DNA of 64,000 bases from an uncultured Eubacteriales bacterium (lineage in GTDB: Bacteria; Bacillota; Clostridia; Oscillospirales; Acutalibacteraceae), in contig CAKSOL010000006.1 of NCBI GenBank assembly GCA_934477125.1, forward strand, positions 1-64,000. The letters are read 5' to 3'. The notes under the pieces are model-generated. The model saw only the letters and a program-made list of their open reading frames with translations. It was not told where the DNA came from and searched no databases. The number at the start of each line of letters is the position of its first letter. Position 1 is the stretch's first letter. Positions 34,721 to 43,403 of this stretch are shown piece by piece. The translations under genes and the position numbers were made by a program.

Positions 34721-35083
34721 ATGCCGGACAGCATTTTGCGTTGTAAATCAAAAGACTTTGCAAAGCAAATTGTATTTCTTTGCCGTGATGTTAAATCCAA
34801 ATATAAAGAATCGGTTCTGACAAACCAACTGCTGCGTTCAGGTACGAGCATCGGGGCTAATATTCATGAGGCACAATATGCCCAAGGCAAAAAAGACTTT
34901 ATCTCAAAATTGGAAATAGCACAAAAGGAATGCTTTGAAACAGAATATTGGCTTGAACTTCTTTTTGAAATCGGCTATATTCCGGAATCAACATATAAGC
35001 CTCTGCAAAACCAATGCGGTGCAATCAGAAGAATGTTGATCTCCTCACTTAAAACTGCAAAAGCGAGGGCTATAGATGAATAA
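34721..35083 (+). CDS. Four-helix-bundle protein (23S rRNA intervening-sequence protein family)
   Basis: A 120-residue helical protein of the TIGR02436 family. Hallmarks are SKDFAKQIV at the start, LTNQLLRSGTSIGANIHEA in the middle and KLEIAQKECFETEYWLELL. Family members occur in 23S rRNA intervening sequences and as the Avd accessory protein of diversity-generating retroelements; their biochemical role is poorly known. GGGGTGAT precedes ATG 34721; a GTG three codons upstream is less likely. It overlaps the next gene by eight bases. A paralogue lies at 55804-56160, and both sit next to a tRNA gene. AT-richer than its surroundings. Confidence 0.88.
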   Translation: MPDSILRCKSKDFAKQIVFLCRDVKSKYKESVLTNQLLRSGTSIGANIHEAQYAQGKKDFISKLEIAQKECFETEYWLELLFEIGYIPESTYKPLQNQCGAIRRMLISSLKTAKARAIDE

Positions 35084-35360
35084 GTGGATTAAAGAGAATT
35101 GGAGTTTTCGACTTGAAGTAATTGACGGGTATGTAAAAGATTGCAGACTCGGTCTCGAAAAAGGTGATGTTTTTTCTTTTGAATATGAAACTCCGCAAGG
35201 ATTTTGTCCCCGTGCAATATCTGAAATATATACATACTGTGAAATCATTCGCTGTGGAGGGAATTTTACCTATCGTGGTTCAAAAGAAAAATATTCGATA
35301 GATGTTTCGTGTCCCTGTAATTGCATAAAGTTTCGTTTGCTTGCAGTTCCGAAAGAATAA
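35076..35360 (+). CDS. TIGR04076-family protein
   Basis: A 94-residue protein (KLEVIDG-like start, GDVFSFEYETPQGFCPRAISEI, CPCNCIKFRLLAV). The pattern of one Cys-Pro-Arg and a C-terminal C-x-C-x-C cluster fits TIGR04076, a small family of unknown function often found in anaerobes. The three clustered cysteines suggest metal binding. It starts inside the end of the four-helix-bundle gene, so the two are co-translated. The second four-helix gene of this window lacks this partner. Confidence 0.65.
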   Translation: MNKWIKENWSFRLEVIDGYVKDCRLGLEKGDVFSFEYETPQGFCPRAISEIYTYCEIIRCGGNFTYRGSKEKYSIDVSCPCNCIKFRLLAVPKE

Positions 35361-35391
35361 TTGTGCTATTTCGTCGCACAGTCACAGAAAT

Positions 35392-35416
35392 CCTCATTCG
35401 TGAGAATGAGGTTTTT
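35392..35416 (+). terminator. Terminator after the TIGR04076 gene
   Basis: CCTCATTC and GAATGAGG pair around GTGA, followed by TTTTT. Confidence 0.75.
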
Positions 35417-35500
35417 ACTTTTTACCTTTTCACTCTTACCTTAAAATGAAATCGGTAACGGGATTTTTGGGAAGTAATAAGTAATATGTAAGAGGTAATA
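35412..35500 (+). repeat. MITE-like repeat, copy 1
   Basis: It begins TTTTTACTTTTTACCTTTTC and contains CACTCTTAC and the core CGGGATTTTTGGGAAGTAAT-AAGTAA. Its ends, ACTTTTTACC and the downstream GTAAGAGGTAAT, are imperfectly inverted. The same succession of blocks occurs on the minus strand at 56224-56308. Confidence 0.7.
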
Positions 35501-35530
35501 GGTGCTGTGCGGCTTCGCCGCCGATTATAA

Positions 35531-35556
35531 AAGCAAGGCTTTGCCTTGCTTTTTTA
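35531..35556 (+). terminator. Perfect hairpin with T-run
   Basis: AAGCAAGGC and GCCTTGCTT pair around TTT, followed by TTTTT. It lies between convergent genes, downstream of the MITE-like repeat. Confidence 0.7.
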
Positions 35557-35630
35557 TTAAAAGTATAATGTATATGTGAGGTGCGTTTGCTATGACCGAA
35601 AGTCCTTTTTATAAGCCTTTCGGCGGCTTA

Positions 35631-36080
35631 CTACTTATTGCATATACTAAAATTGCAGTTGATATACTGTCCGCGCGGAAAGCCGTTTCTTTTAAAAAAT
35701 TCTCCGATTTGCTTCTGATTTGCAGCCGGGACGTCTTTTCCGTCAAGTATAGATATATAAGCGCTTTTTATGAGACAGGAAACGGCGTATTGCTCATTCA
35801 TTAACAGCACGATTTCAACTCCGGCATAGTCGGGTCGGATGTATATACAGTGCGACTGTTCCGGATTATCACCCAATGTATTGCAGTCGAAATACCCTTC
35901 TTCAAAAGCGCCCTTACTGCATATACGGGTTTCAAGCTCAAGCGGCTCAACAGAACCGTAGCCCCACAGTATGATGTAACCTCTTTCAATTATCAAAGAA
36001 TCTATTTTTTTAATCAATGCGGCAATCTTTTTCTTGTCAAATTTAGTTTCAAATTTTTTAATCAGCCTTTTTAAATCCAT
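35631..36080 (-). CDS. Hypothetical protein
   Basis: A 149-residue soluble protein with a Lys-rich N-terminus (MDLKRLIKKFETKFDKKKIAALIKK). Recognisable stretches are ILWGYGSVEPLELETRIC and GVEIVLLMNEQYAVSCLI. I do not recognise the family, and no catalytic motif is visible. AGGAGG (36088-36093) fixes the start at ATG 36080; a longer frame upstream has no such site. AT-rich composition links it to the adjacent four-helix-bundle island. The plus-strand frame at 35592-35804 is its shadow. Confidence 0.6.
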   Translation of the reverse strand: MDLKRLIKKFETKFDKKKIAALIKKIDSLIIERGYIILWGYGSVEPLELETRICSKGAFEEGYFDCNTLGDNPEQSHCIYIRPDYAGVEIVLLMNEQYAVSCLIKSAYISILDGKDVPAANQKQIGEFFKRNGFPRGQYINCNFSICNK

Positions 36081-36221
36081 AGTGAATCCTCCTGTCGTTT
36101 TTATACCCAAATACCGTAAAACGAGGATAATACCGAATTTCGATTCTTATTTGGCATTACTCCTGATTTTGTTGTAAAATCAGAATACCATAACCGGTGT
36201 GACAAAATCTGTACACTAAGC

Positions 36222-36260
36222 AAAAAAAGCATACCAGCCTGAGTCTCAGGCTGGTATGCT
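36222..36260 (-). terminator. Terminator of the amidase gene
   Basis: AGCATACCAGCCTGA and TCAGGCTGGTATGCT pair (15 bp) around GTC. On the minus strand seven T residues follow. The stretch 36111-36221 holds nothing else I can name. Confidence 0.85.
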
Positions 36261-36315
36261 TTATGTCTGCTGCGTTTAATGTATTAAAATGCTTTTGCCG
36301 TATTGCACCGGGGGT

Positions 36316-38286
36316 TTATTTCGCTTCAAGCAGGTAATCGACGACGCCTTGGACTATCGCCTGCGCCTTTGCCGTGTTTATATCCTCTTTTTTGATATTC
36401 GCGGCGTCAATGCTGCCGCCCATAAAGCCGTTTTCGGTCAAAACGGCGGGGCAGAAGGTCATACGCGTCATATAGAAATGGTGCCAGGCAAGCTTGTTGC
36501 GGTTACCGGCGGAATAAATTCCTGTGTTTAAAACGCGGTTATAAACCTTATTTGCAAGCGGCTGCGAAAACGGCGTTGTGTAATAGGAGCCGAAGCCGTT
36601 CGCCGTCTTTGTCGCCGCGGAATCGTGGTGAACCGATATCAGCAGATCCGCTTTCATCGCGCGGTAGCTCGCAACCCTCGCAGGGGATTGCAGAGCCGAG
36701 TCGTTCGTCCGCGTCATAAGGACGGTCGCGCCGGTTTTTTCAAGCTCGGCTTTAACCTTGTTCGCAAGATTTAAATTGCGCTCCGATTCCTTTATTCCGG
36801 GACCGCCTGCGCCGCCGTCAAAGCCGCCGTGACCTGCGTCAACAACAATGCGCAGTCCGCTGAGGTCGGCGCCGTAAGCGCGGGAGGCGTCGGCAATGCC
36901 GACAGGCGGATGCAGAAACTCGAAAACGAGCTTTCCGGCGTTGTTGTAATAGCAGTCCCAGCCGTAAAATCCGCCGGCTCTTTTAAGATGGAGCCGGAGA
37001 GTTGTTGAGCCGTTTCCGGGAATTATCTGGGCAGAGGAGAAAACCGGGTTATTCTCAAAGCCTATGCTTCCGGAAAAGACCGTTGCATAGCAGAAGCTTA
37101 TGTCGATATAGGAGAATGTGACCGCGCTGACGGTGTAATCCTGCTGGGCGGCGTTTGTGTAGCCCTGGGGCTTGTAGTCGAGGAAAAACGGCGCTTTCCA
37201 CATGGTCGAAAGGGTAATATATGTCCTGCGCGCGTCCGAGCTTACTCCCTCGGCGGTTATCTCGTTATGGTCGGGCAGAGTTCCCTCATAGGTTTTGGCA
37301 ACCTGAACGCGGCTGGTTCCGGGGGTTATCGGCATATCGGAATAAATACGCCTGCCGCAGCGGAGAATAAGGAAATTATTGGTGTATTTCCCGTCCTTCG
37401 CGGAGTATGAGCCGTTCACATAGTCAACCGTTCCGGCAGGGAGATAGTTGTTCGTGGGTCGGGTCCAGTTGTCGGCTGAATTGCCGTTAAAGGTCTCGGC
37501 GGCAAACGCCGTAACCTCGGCTATAACCGGAACAACCGTTTTTCTGCAGGTTATGTTTCCGGATTTCATCGTGTCGGTTATTCCGTTGTAGGTTGCCTTG
37601 AAGCTGATTTTTCCGAGGTTTAAATCGGATTTGTTTCCGCTCGGCAGGGTGAAAAATCCGACAAAATCCCGAAATTCCTCAGGGGATATCGGATTGTTCA
37701 GCTCGTCCTGCCCGACGGGTCTTTCCAGCTTAACGGTAGTTCCGTTAAATTCGGCATAGCATTCCGCTCCGGCTCTCGCGTTTACGGTTGCGGCAAAGGA
37801 CGCGCCGCTGTCGTACTTCGCACCCTTCGCCGGGTTGCAGGCTTTCATAACTGCATAGCGGTAATTAACCGTATAAACGGTTTTTTTGCCCTTGTGCTCA
37901 AGGGTGAATGAGTTTGCGCCTACGGTCAGCTCAACCGTTTTTGAAAAATTACCCTGCGCGTCGGCGGCGAGGGTTTCTCCGTTAAAAAGCAGCGGGAAAG
38001 CGGGGTCACATCTGCCGGTAAAGGTAAACGACGGCGAGGTGACGGTTATATTGGTCTTGTTCGGAGAGGTTACCGAAAGTCCAAGCTCTGCGGCGGCAGG
38101 CTCCGCCTCGGAGGAGGACGACGGCAGCGACGAGGAAATCTGCGGCAGAGACGACGCGCCGGACGCGTCACCCGGCTTTACGTTTTTCCGGCAGCCGGAC
38201 GCGGTAAGTGTCATAACGGCGGAAAGCAGAATAATAAAGGCTTTCGGCGCCGTTTTTTTAATAATTGAGTTTTTAAGGCTTTTCAT
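36316..38286 (-). CDS. Lipoprotein N-acetylmuramoyl-L-alanine amidase (Amidase_3)
   Basis: A 656-residue exported lipoprotein. The signal ends in the lipobox TASGC (Cys near residue 32). A Ser/Glu linker and Ig-like beta domains follow (SVTSPNKTNITVTSPSFTFT). The C-terminal ~190 residues are the zinc amidase: IVVDAGHGGFDGG (first His), KESERNLNLA (Glu), LLISVHHDS (second His) and the catalytic Glu in TENGFMGG. It cleaves the amide between muramic acid and the stem peptide and is anchored outside the membrane. The long middle domain may target it to the wall. It has its own promoter and terminator. Confidence 0.9.
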   Translation of the reverse strand: MKSLKNSIIKKTAPKAFIILLSAVMTLTASGCRKNVKPGDASGASSLPQISSSLPSSSSEAEPAAAELGLSVTSPNKTNITVTSPSFTFTGRCDPAFPLLFNGETLAADAQGNFSKTVELTVGANSFTLEHKGKKTVYTVNYRYAVMKACNPAKGAKYDSGASFAATVNARAGAECYAEFNGTTVKLERPVGQDELNNPISPEEFRDFVGFFTLPSGNKSDLNLGKISFKATYNGITDTMKSGNITCRKTVVPVIAEVTAFAAETFNGNSADNWTRPTNNYLPAGTVDYVNGSYSAKDGKYTNNFLILRCGRRIYSDMPITPGTSRVQVAKTYEGTLPDHNEITAEGVSSDARRTYITLSTMWKAPFFLDYKPQGYTNAAQQDYTVSAVTFSYIDISFCYATVFSGSIGFENNPVFSSAQIIPGNGSTTLRLHLKRAGGFYGWDCYYNNAGKLVFEFLHPPVGIADASRAYGADLSGLRIVVDAGHGGFDGGAGGPGIKESERNLNLANKVKAELEKTGATVLMTRTNDSALQSPARVASYRAMKADLLISVHHDSAATKTANGFGSYYTTPFSQPLANKVYNRVLNTGIYSAGNRNKLAWHHFYMTRMTFCPAVLTENGFMGGSIDAANIKKEDINTAKAQAIVQGVVDYLLEAK

Positions 38287-38318
38287 ATCTGGTCTCCTAC
38301 TGACTGTATGCTCGTTCT

Positions 38319-38347
38319 ATTTTATCACACACTGCATTCTCTTACAA
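38319..38347 (-). promoter_or_regulatory. Promoter of the amidase gene
   Basis: On the minus strand TTGTAA (38342-38347) and TAAAAT (38319-38324) with a 17-base spacer, 33 bases before the ATG. A plus-strand TATAAT at 38488-38493 is a likely -10 for the divergent hydrolase operon, with a poor -35. Confidence 0.75.
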
Positions 38348-38547
38348 GAGCAATTTCGACATTTTTTGCGTCCGGAGGTATTTTATTTTTCAGGGAAACC
38401 GCGGCAGAAACCGCCGCGACCGCCGCCAGATTTTGCAATCGGCATTATTTTTTTGAAAAAACACTTCTATTTTAGCGGCGCATTTGTTATAATACATATA
38501 TATTGTTAAAATCAGGACTGAATTTGTGAATTTGCGAGGTTGGCGGC

Positions 38548-39309
38548 GTGACAGTCGATATAGACGGACTTAAAATTGAATATACCGAATGCGGAACGGG
38601 GAAAACCGAGGTTCTTCTGCTTCACGGCTGGGGATGCAATTTTGAGCTTTACGGCGGACTTATGCAGTCGCTTTCCGACCGCTGCCGGACGGTTGCCTTA
38701 AATTTCCCCGGCTGCGGAAATTCAGATACGATGAAAGAGCCATGGACGGTTGACGATTACTGCGCCCTCGTTATGAAGTTCATTTCGGCGGCAGGGCTTG
38801 AAAATCCGATACTTATAGGTCATTCTCACGGCGGGCGGGTTATTATGAAGCTTGCCGGAACGGGACAGCTTAGTCCGCCGAAGATAGTTCTGCTGGATTC
38901 CGCCGGGCTTATCCCGAAAAAAACCGCCCGTCAGAAAATGCGCGCCCGCTCGTTTAAGGTGATAAAGCGGATTCTTTCGCTGCCGGGAATTAAAAACCAT
39001 TCCGAGCCGCTTTTGGAGCGCGCCCGGCGGCATTACGGCTCTGCGGACTATAACGCCGCGCCGGAGGTTCTGCGGAAAACGATGGTGTCGCTCGTCAATA
39101 CCGACCTGCGTGAGCTTTTGCCTGCGATTTCCTGCCCGACGCTGCTTATCTGGGGAGAAAACGACAGCGATACTCCTCTGGAGGACGCCAAAACCATAGA
39201 AAAGCTCATTCCGGACGCCGGACTATGCGTTATCAAGGGCGCGGGGCATTTTGCCTTCTGCGAAAGACCGGCTCAGGTATACGCAATTCTGCGCAGCTTT
39301 ATCAACTGA
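38548..39309 (+). CDS. Alpha/beta hydrolase
   Basis: A 253-residue hydrolase. The oxyanion region is LLHGWGCN, the nucleophile elbow is GHSHGG (Ser), the acid lies in LLIWGENDSDTP, and the catalytic His is in GAGHFAFCERP. No signal peptide. The substrate is unknown. It is the first gene of an operon with a membrane MurF-like ligase, Ddl and a CDF exporter, so a role in cell-wall precursor or lipid metabolism is possible but unproven. Confidence 0.83.
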   Translation: MTVDIDGLKIEYTECGTGKTEVLLLHGWGCNFELYGGLMQSLSDRCRTVALNFPGCGNSDTMKEPWTVDDYCALVMKFISAAGLENPILIGHSHGGRVIMKLAGTGQLSPPKIVLLDSAGLIPKKTARQKMRARSFKVIKRILSLPGIKNHSEPLLERARRHYGSADYNAAPEVLRKTMVSLVNTDLRELLPAISCPTLLIWGENDSDTPLEDAKTIEKLIPDAGLCVIKGAGHFAFCERPAQVYAILRSFIN

Positions 39310-39324
39310 AAGGGGGAGCTTTAA

Positions 39325-40896
39325 TTGCTGCTTTTAACCGCTATGCTGCTTTTGGGGATTTCCGGGCTGTTTTCGCTCAACCGGCAGCTTCAGATGCTCC
39401 AGCAAAATTCTTATTTTCCGTCGCGCTATTATAAATGGTTCAGGGACGGCTACTGCGTTGAGGCGGCGCTGTCGGCGCTGCTGTTCTGCGGCTTTTCCCT
39501 GCTTGCCGGAGCGGAAAACAAAATATACTTATTGCTGCTTGCCGCCGCGGCTGCCGCGGTAAGGGCATATATTGCGGTCTGCCAACATAAGAAATCAATA
39601 AAGAGGTTAGTTTATACGGCGCGTGTAAAGCGCCTTTTTGCGGCGGCTGCCGTTTTGCTCGGCGCGCTGCTCTGCGTTTGTGAAATTGTCCCGGGCTCGC
39701 TTGCCGCCGCGGTTTCGCAGACCGTATTTTCAGCCATTGCCTGCGTTACGCCGCTGCTTGCTCTCGCCGCCTGGGCGGTAACCCTGCCGATTGAAAAATT
39801 CGTTACCCGGTGGTTCATAAACGACGCCCGGCGTATTCTGCGCGAAAACCCCGGTATCCGCGTTATCGGAATTACCGGCAGCTACGGCAAAACCACGACC
39901 AAATTCATTTTAAAGCAGATTTTAAGCGAAAAATATAACGTTACGGCAACTCCGCAGAGCTTTAATACGCCGCTCGGAGTTGTCCGCACAATCCGTTCGG
40001 ACATTAAGCCGCAGACCCGGATTTTCATATGCGAAATGGGCGCGAAAAAGCCGGGGGACATAAAGGAAATCTGTGATATTGTTCACCCCGACTTCGGAAT
40101 TATAACCTCGGTCGGAGAGCAGCACCTCGACACCTTCGGCTCGGTTGACCGCGTTTTTGATACCAAGTTTGAGCTGGCAGCCGCCGTACGCGAAAAGGGC
40201 GGAGAGGTTTTTGTAAACGGTTCGAGCAACGGTATTTCCGAAAGACTTCAAAAGGCTGGGAAATGCCGCGTTTTCGGCACGTCGGACAGCGAATTTTACG
40301 CCGAGAACGTCAAATGCTCGCGGCGCGGCTCATCCTTTGACCTTGTGCTTTCCGGAACGCGCATCGCCGTTACGACGCAGCTGCTCGGAATGTGCTCGAT
40401 ATGCGATATAGTCGGCGCGGCTGCGGCGGCGTTCACCCTCGGCGTCCCGCCGGATAGCATCGCGTTCGCGGTGTCGCGGCTGAAGCCTGCGGAGCATCGC
40501 TTGCAGCTTAAAAACTGGAATAACGGCTCTCTTTTGATAGACGACGCCTATAACGCCAACCCTGAGGGGAGCCTTGAGGCGGTTTCGGTTCTCGGCAGCT
40601 TTGAGGGAATGAGAAAGGTTATTATAACTCCGGGACTTATCGAGCTCGGAGAACGGGAATATGAATGTAACTATAAGCTCGGTCTTGCGGCGGCGGCGGT
40701 CTGCGATACTATAATCCTCGTCGGTCTGAACCGTTCAAAGCCTTTGCGCGAGGCGGTTGAAAGCACGGACTTTGACCGCTCGCAGCTGCATATTGTCTCC
40801 TCGTTCGCCGAGGCTATGGAGATTTATGCTCCTACGGCGGACTCCGGCAGCGTTGTCCTTCTCGAAAACGATCTTCCCGATAACTATTTGAATTAA
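39325..40896 (+). CDS. Membrane-anchored MurF-like Mur ligase
   Basis: A 523-residue protein with an N-terminal region of about 160 residues containing four or five hydrophobic helices. The Mur ligase core follows: P-loop GITGSYGKTTTK (182-193), SFNTPLGVVRTI, EMGAKKPGDI, and the C-terminal domain with LIDDAYNANPEG. Ordinary MurF is soluble and carries a small N-terminal substrate domain; here that is replaced by a membrane domain. The start is TTG at 39325 behind AGGGGGAG. The next gene is Ddl, which supplies the D-Ala-D-Ala that MurF uses, so it may be the cell's MurF or a second enzyme for a lipid-linked acceptor. Confidence 0.82.
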   Translation: MLLLTAMLLLGISGLFSLNRQLQMLQQNSYFPSRYYKWFRDGYCVEAALSALLFCGFSLLAGAENKIYLLLLAAAAAAVRAYIAVCQHKKSIKRLVYTARVKRLFAAAAVLLGALLCVCEIVPGSLAAAVSQTVFSAIACVTPLLALAAWAVTLPIEKFVTRWFINDARRILRENPGIRVIGITGSYGKTTTKFILKQILSEKYNVTATPQSFNTPLGVVRTIRSDIKPQTRIFICEMGAKKPGDIKEICDIVHPDFGIITSVGEQHLDTFGSVDRVFDTKFELAAAVREKGGEVFVNGSSNGISERLQKAGKCRVFGTSDSEFYAENVKCSRRGSSFDLVLSGTRIAVTTQLLGMCSICDIVGAAAAAFTLGVPPDSIAFAVSRLKPAEHRLQLKNWNNGSLLIDDAYNANPEGSLEAVSVLGSFEGMRKVIITPGLIELGEREYECNYKLGLAAAAVCDTIILVGLNRSKPLREAVESTDFDRSQLHIVSSFAEAMEIYAPTADSGSVVLLENDLPDNYLN

Positions 40897-40910
40897 AGAG
40901 GTATCAGCTT

Positions 40911-42107
40911 ATGAAAATCAATATTGCAGTTTTGTTCGGCTGCCGCTCGGTTGAGCATGAGGTGGCGATTATTTCGGCGGTTCAGGCTATGCGCTCGATT
41001 AACCGCGAAAAATACGACGTAACCCCGATTTACGCGGCGAAAACCGGAGAAATGTATACCGGGGCGGGACTTTTTGAAATAGAGCGCTACAGCGACCTTA
41101 AAAAGCTGCTTTCCGAGTGCGAGCGGGTCTGCCTGCTCAGGGAAAACGGCGCTGTCGTTATGAGATACCTTGACGGCGGTCTGTTCCGCAGGAAAAGGGA
41201 CGTCCGTATCGACCTCGGATTTCCGGTTGTTCACGGCACCAACTGCGAGGACGGCACGGTTGCCGGATATTTTGAGTTTCTCGACCTGCCTTATATCAGC
41301 TGCGACGTTATTTCGGCGGCGGTAGGTATGAACAAGGCGGTCTTTAAGGACGTTCTGAAATCCGCCGGTCTGCCGGTTCTCGACTGCGTTTGCTTCAGAG
41401 CGCGCGAATATGCGGCAAACCGCAGCGCGATAACCGAAAAAATCGAAAAGGAAATCGGCTATCCGCTTATAATAAAGCCGGTAAACCTCGGTTCGAGCGT
41501 CGGAATAAGCAAGGTTTCGGACGAAACGGAGCTTGAAAGTGCAATATCGCTTGCTTTTTCGTTTGCCGACTGCGTTCTGGCTGAACACGCGGTAAGCGCT
41601 ATCCGCGAGATAAACTGCGCGGTTCTGGGAGACGCGGACGAATGCGAGGCAAGTGTCTGCGAGGAGCCGTTTATGCACGACGCCATACTTTCCTATGCCG
41701 ATAAATACAAGGGCGGCGGAAAGTCGGGCGAGGGCAGCAAGGGAATGGCTTCCCTGAGCCGCAAAATCCCGGCGGAGCTGACGGAGGAAAAGTCGGCTGA
41801 GATAAGAAAGCTTGCCTGCGACGTCTTTAAGGCGATAGGCGCAAGCGGCGTTGCGAGAATAGATTTTATTATCGACCGCGATACCGATAAGGTCTATGCG
41901 AACGAAATCAACACCATTCCCGGCTCCCTTTCGTTCTATCTCTGGGAGGCGACGGGTCTTTCCTATCCCGCGCTTATCGACCGGCTGGTTGAAATAGCCT
42001 TCCGCCGCCAGAGGAACCGCGAGCAGCTTAATTTCACTATTGATACCGATATTTTAAACGGTGCGACCTTCGGCGCAAAGGGCGCTAAGGGAGCGAAAAC
42101 GCCGTGA
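40911..42107 (+). CDS. ddl: D-alanine--D-alanine ligase
   Basis: A 398-residue ATP-grasp enzyme. The N-terminal LFGCRSVEHEVAIISA binds the first D-Ala, PLIIKPVNLGSSVGISKV is the ATP-grasp loop, and the magnesium site is in RIDFIIDRD ... VYANEINTIPG. The omega loop reads SYADKYKGGG. This keeps the Tyr/Lys pattern of D-Ala-D-Ala enzymes and not the His of D-Ala-D-Lac ligases such as VanA. The C-terminal ~30 residues (NFTIDTDILN onward, ending AKGAKGAKTP) are an extra tail. It is 14 bases after the MurF-like gene and overlaps the CDF gene by four bases. Confidence 0.92.
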   Translation: MKINIAVLFGCRSVEHEVAIISAVQAMRSINREKYDVTPIYAAKTGEMYTGAGLFEIERYSDLKKLLSECERVCLLRENGAVVMRYLDGGLFRRKRDVRIDLGFPVVHGTNCEDGTVAGYFEFLDLPYISCDVISAAVGMNKAVFKDVLKSAGLPVLDCVCFRAREYAANRSAITEKIEKEIGYPLIIKPVNLGSSVGISKVSDETELESAISLAFSFADCVLAEHAVSAIREINCAVLGDADECEASVCEEPFMHDAILSYADKYKGGGKSGEGSKGMASLSRKIPAELTEEKSAEIRKLACDVFKAIGASGVARIDFIIDRDTDKVYANEINTIPGSLSFYLWEATGLSYPALIDRLVEIAFRRQRNREQLNFTIDTDILNGATFGAKGAKGAKTP

Positions 42108-43285
42108 CGCGGCTGCTTATCCGCCTTTTTGCCGAAAAAGGTGATGTCAACGATGTCCGCGTCCGCCGCAGCTACGGAAATCTGAGCGGCGGTGCAGGAA
42201 TATTCTGCAATGCGCTGCTCTGCGCCTTTAAAATTACCGTCGGACTTTTGTCGGGCGCTATGGCGCTTGTTGCCGACGGTCTCAATAACCTCTCGGATAT
42301 GGGCTCATGCATTATAACCCTTATCGGCTTTAAGCTGGCGGCAAAGCCTGCCGACCGCGACCACCCCTACGGTCACGGCAGAATCGAATGTATGTCCGCG
42401 CTGCTTGTCGCGGTTGTTATAATCCTTGTCGGAGCGGAGCTGTTCAAAAGCTCGCTCAAGGAGCTTATTTCCGGCTCGGCGGCTCCCGGATTTTCGCTTG
42501 CCGCCGTTATTGCTTTGGCTGTCTCGATAGCGGTTAAGCTTTGGATGTTTTTCTTTAACAGGGCGCTTGCGAAAAAAATTTCCTCCGAGGCTCTCGCCGC
42601 CGCCGCGAGGGACAGCATAGGCGATACCGCCGCAACGGCGGCAATCCTTGTTTCGGTTATCGTTTCGGCTCTGTTTCCGGTACCCTTTAATCTCGACGCG
42701 GCAATGGCGCTGCTTGTTTCGCTTTTCATTATGTGGACCGGGATAATAACCGTCCGCGATACCGTAAGCGAGCTTTTGGGAACTCCTCCGGAGCCTGAGC
42801 TTATCGAGGAAATCCGCAGGACTGCGCTTTCGTTCGACGGCTTTTTAGGGCTGCACGACCTTATTGTTCACAGCTACGGTCCCGGCAGGCGGTTTGCCTC
42901 GCTGCATATCGAGGTTCCGCAGGACGCCGATATGGTTCTCTGCCATGAGCGGATAGACCTTTGCGAAAAGCTGATATATGAGCGCACCGGCGTCGAAACG
43001 GTGATACATATGGACCCTATCGACACCGGCAGCGAAACACAGAGAGTAAAGAAAATCGCCGAGGACGCGATAAAGAAAATCGACGGGCGGCTCTCGCTCC
43101 ATGATTTCAGAATGACCCCCTGCGGAAACGAACGGACAAATCTTATTTTCGATGTTGTTGCTCCTGCGGATTATGCCGGAGACCCTGCCGCGCTTAAAGA
43201 GGAAATTTCCGAAAAGCTGCGTGAGGCGGACGCGTCCTATTGCTGCATTATAACCGTTGACCGGGATTTTACCGGGGGAAAATAA
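42104..43285 (+). CDS. Cation diffusion facilitator (CDF) metal exporter
   Basis: A 393-residue transporter. The helices carry DGLNNLSDMGS (metal-binding Asp) and AARDSIGDTAAT (His/Asp position). The family loop DHPYGHGRIE is present, and a cytoplasmic ferredoxin-like domain follows, with an extra C-terminal segment (about 80 residues longer than the minimal family). It probably exports Mn, Zn or Fe. The start is GTG at 42104 overlapping the ddl stop, so translation is coupled. A ZIP-type importer gene lies just downstream. Confidence 0.88.
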   Translation: MTRLLIRLFAEKGDVNDVRVRRSYGNLSGGAGIFCNALLCAFKITVGLLSGAMALVADGLNNLSDMGSCIITLIGFKLAAKPADRDHPYGHGRIECMSALLVAVVIILVGAELFKSSLKELISGSAAPGFSLAAVIALAVSIAVKLWMFFFNRALAKKISSEALAAAARDSIGDTAATAAILVSVIVSALFPVPFNLDAAMALLVSLFIMWTGIITVRDTVSELLGTPPEPELIEEIRRTALSFDGFLGLHDLIVHSYGPGRRFASLHIEVPQDADMVLCHERIDLCEKLIYERTGVETVIHMDPIDTGSETQRVKKIAEDAIKKIDGRLSLHDFRMTPCGNERTNLIFDVVAPADYAGDPAALKEEISEKLREADASYCCIITVDRDFTGGK

Positions 43286-43403
43286 ATCATAAGCAAAGCC
43301 TATATGCCGAACCCGTCTGAAACGGATTGATTTCAGTGCTTAACCCTTTAGCCCCCTGTTTCATATTATGTAGAGTAATATAATATGAAAAGGGTTATGC
43401 CTG

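Noticed and set aside
34721..35083. rRNA intervening sequence in a 23S gene
   Set aside because: No rRNA sequence flanks either copy. The neighbours are tRNA and protein genes.
35592..35804. 70-codon plus-strand frame
   Set aside because: It is antisense to the 149-residue gene at 35631-36080, which has a clear AGGAGG site.
34721..36080. Diversity-generating retroelement with the four-helix-bundle protein as Avd
   Set aside because: No reverse transcriptase, template repeat or variable repeat is visible within the window near either four-helix-bundle gene.
40893..41678. A 261-codon minus-strand frame
   Set aside because: It lies fully antisense to ddl, which has all the family motifs.
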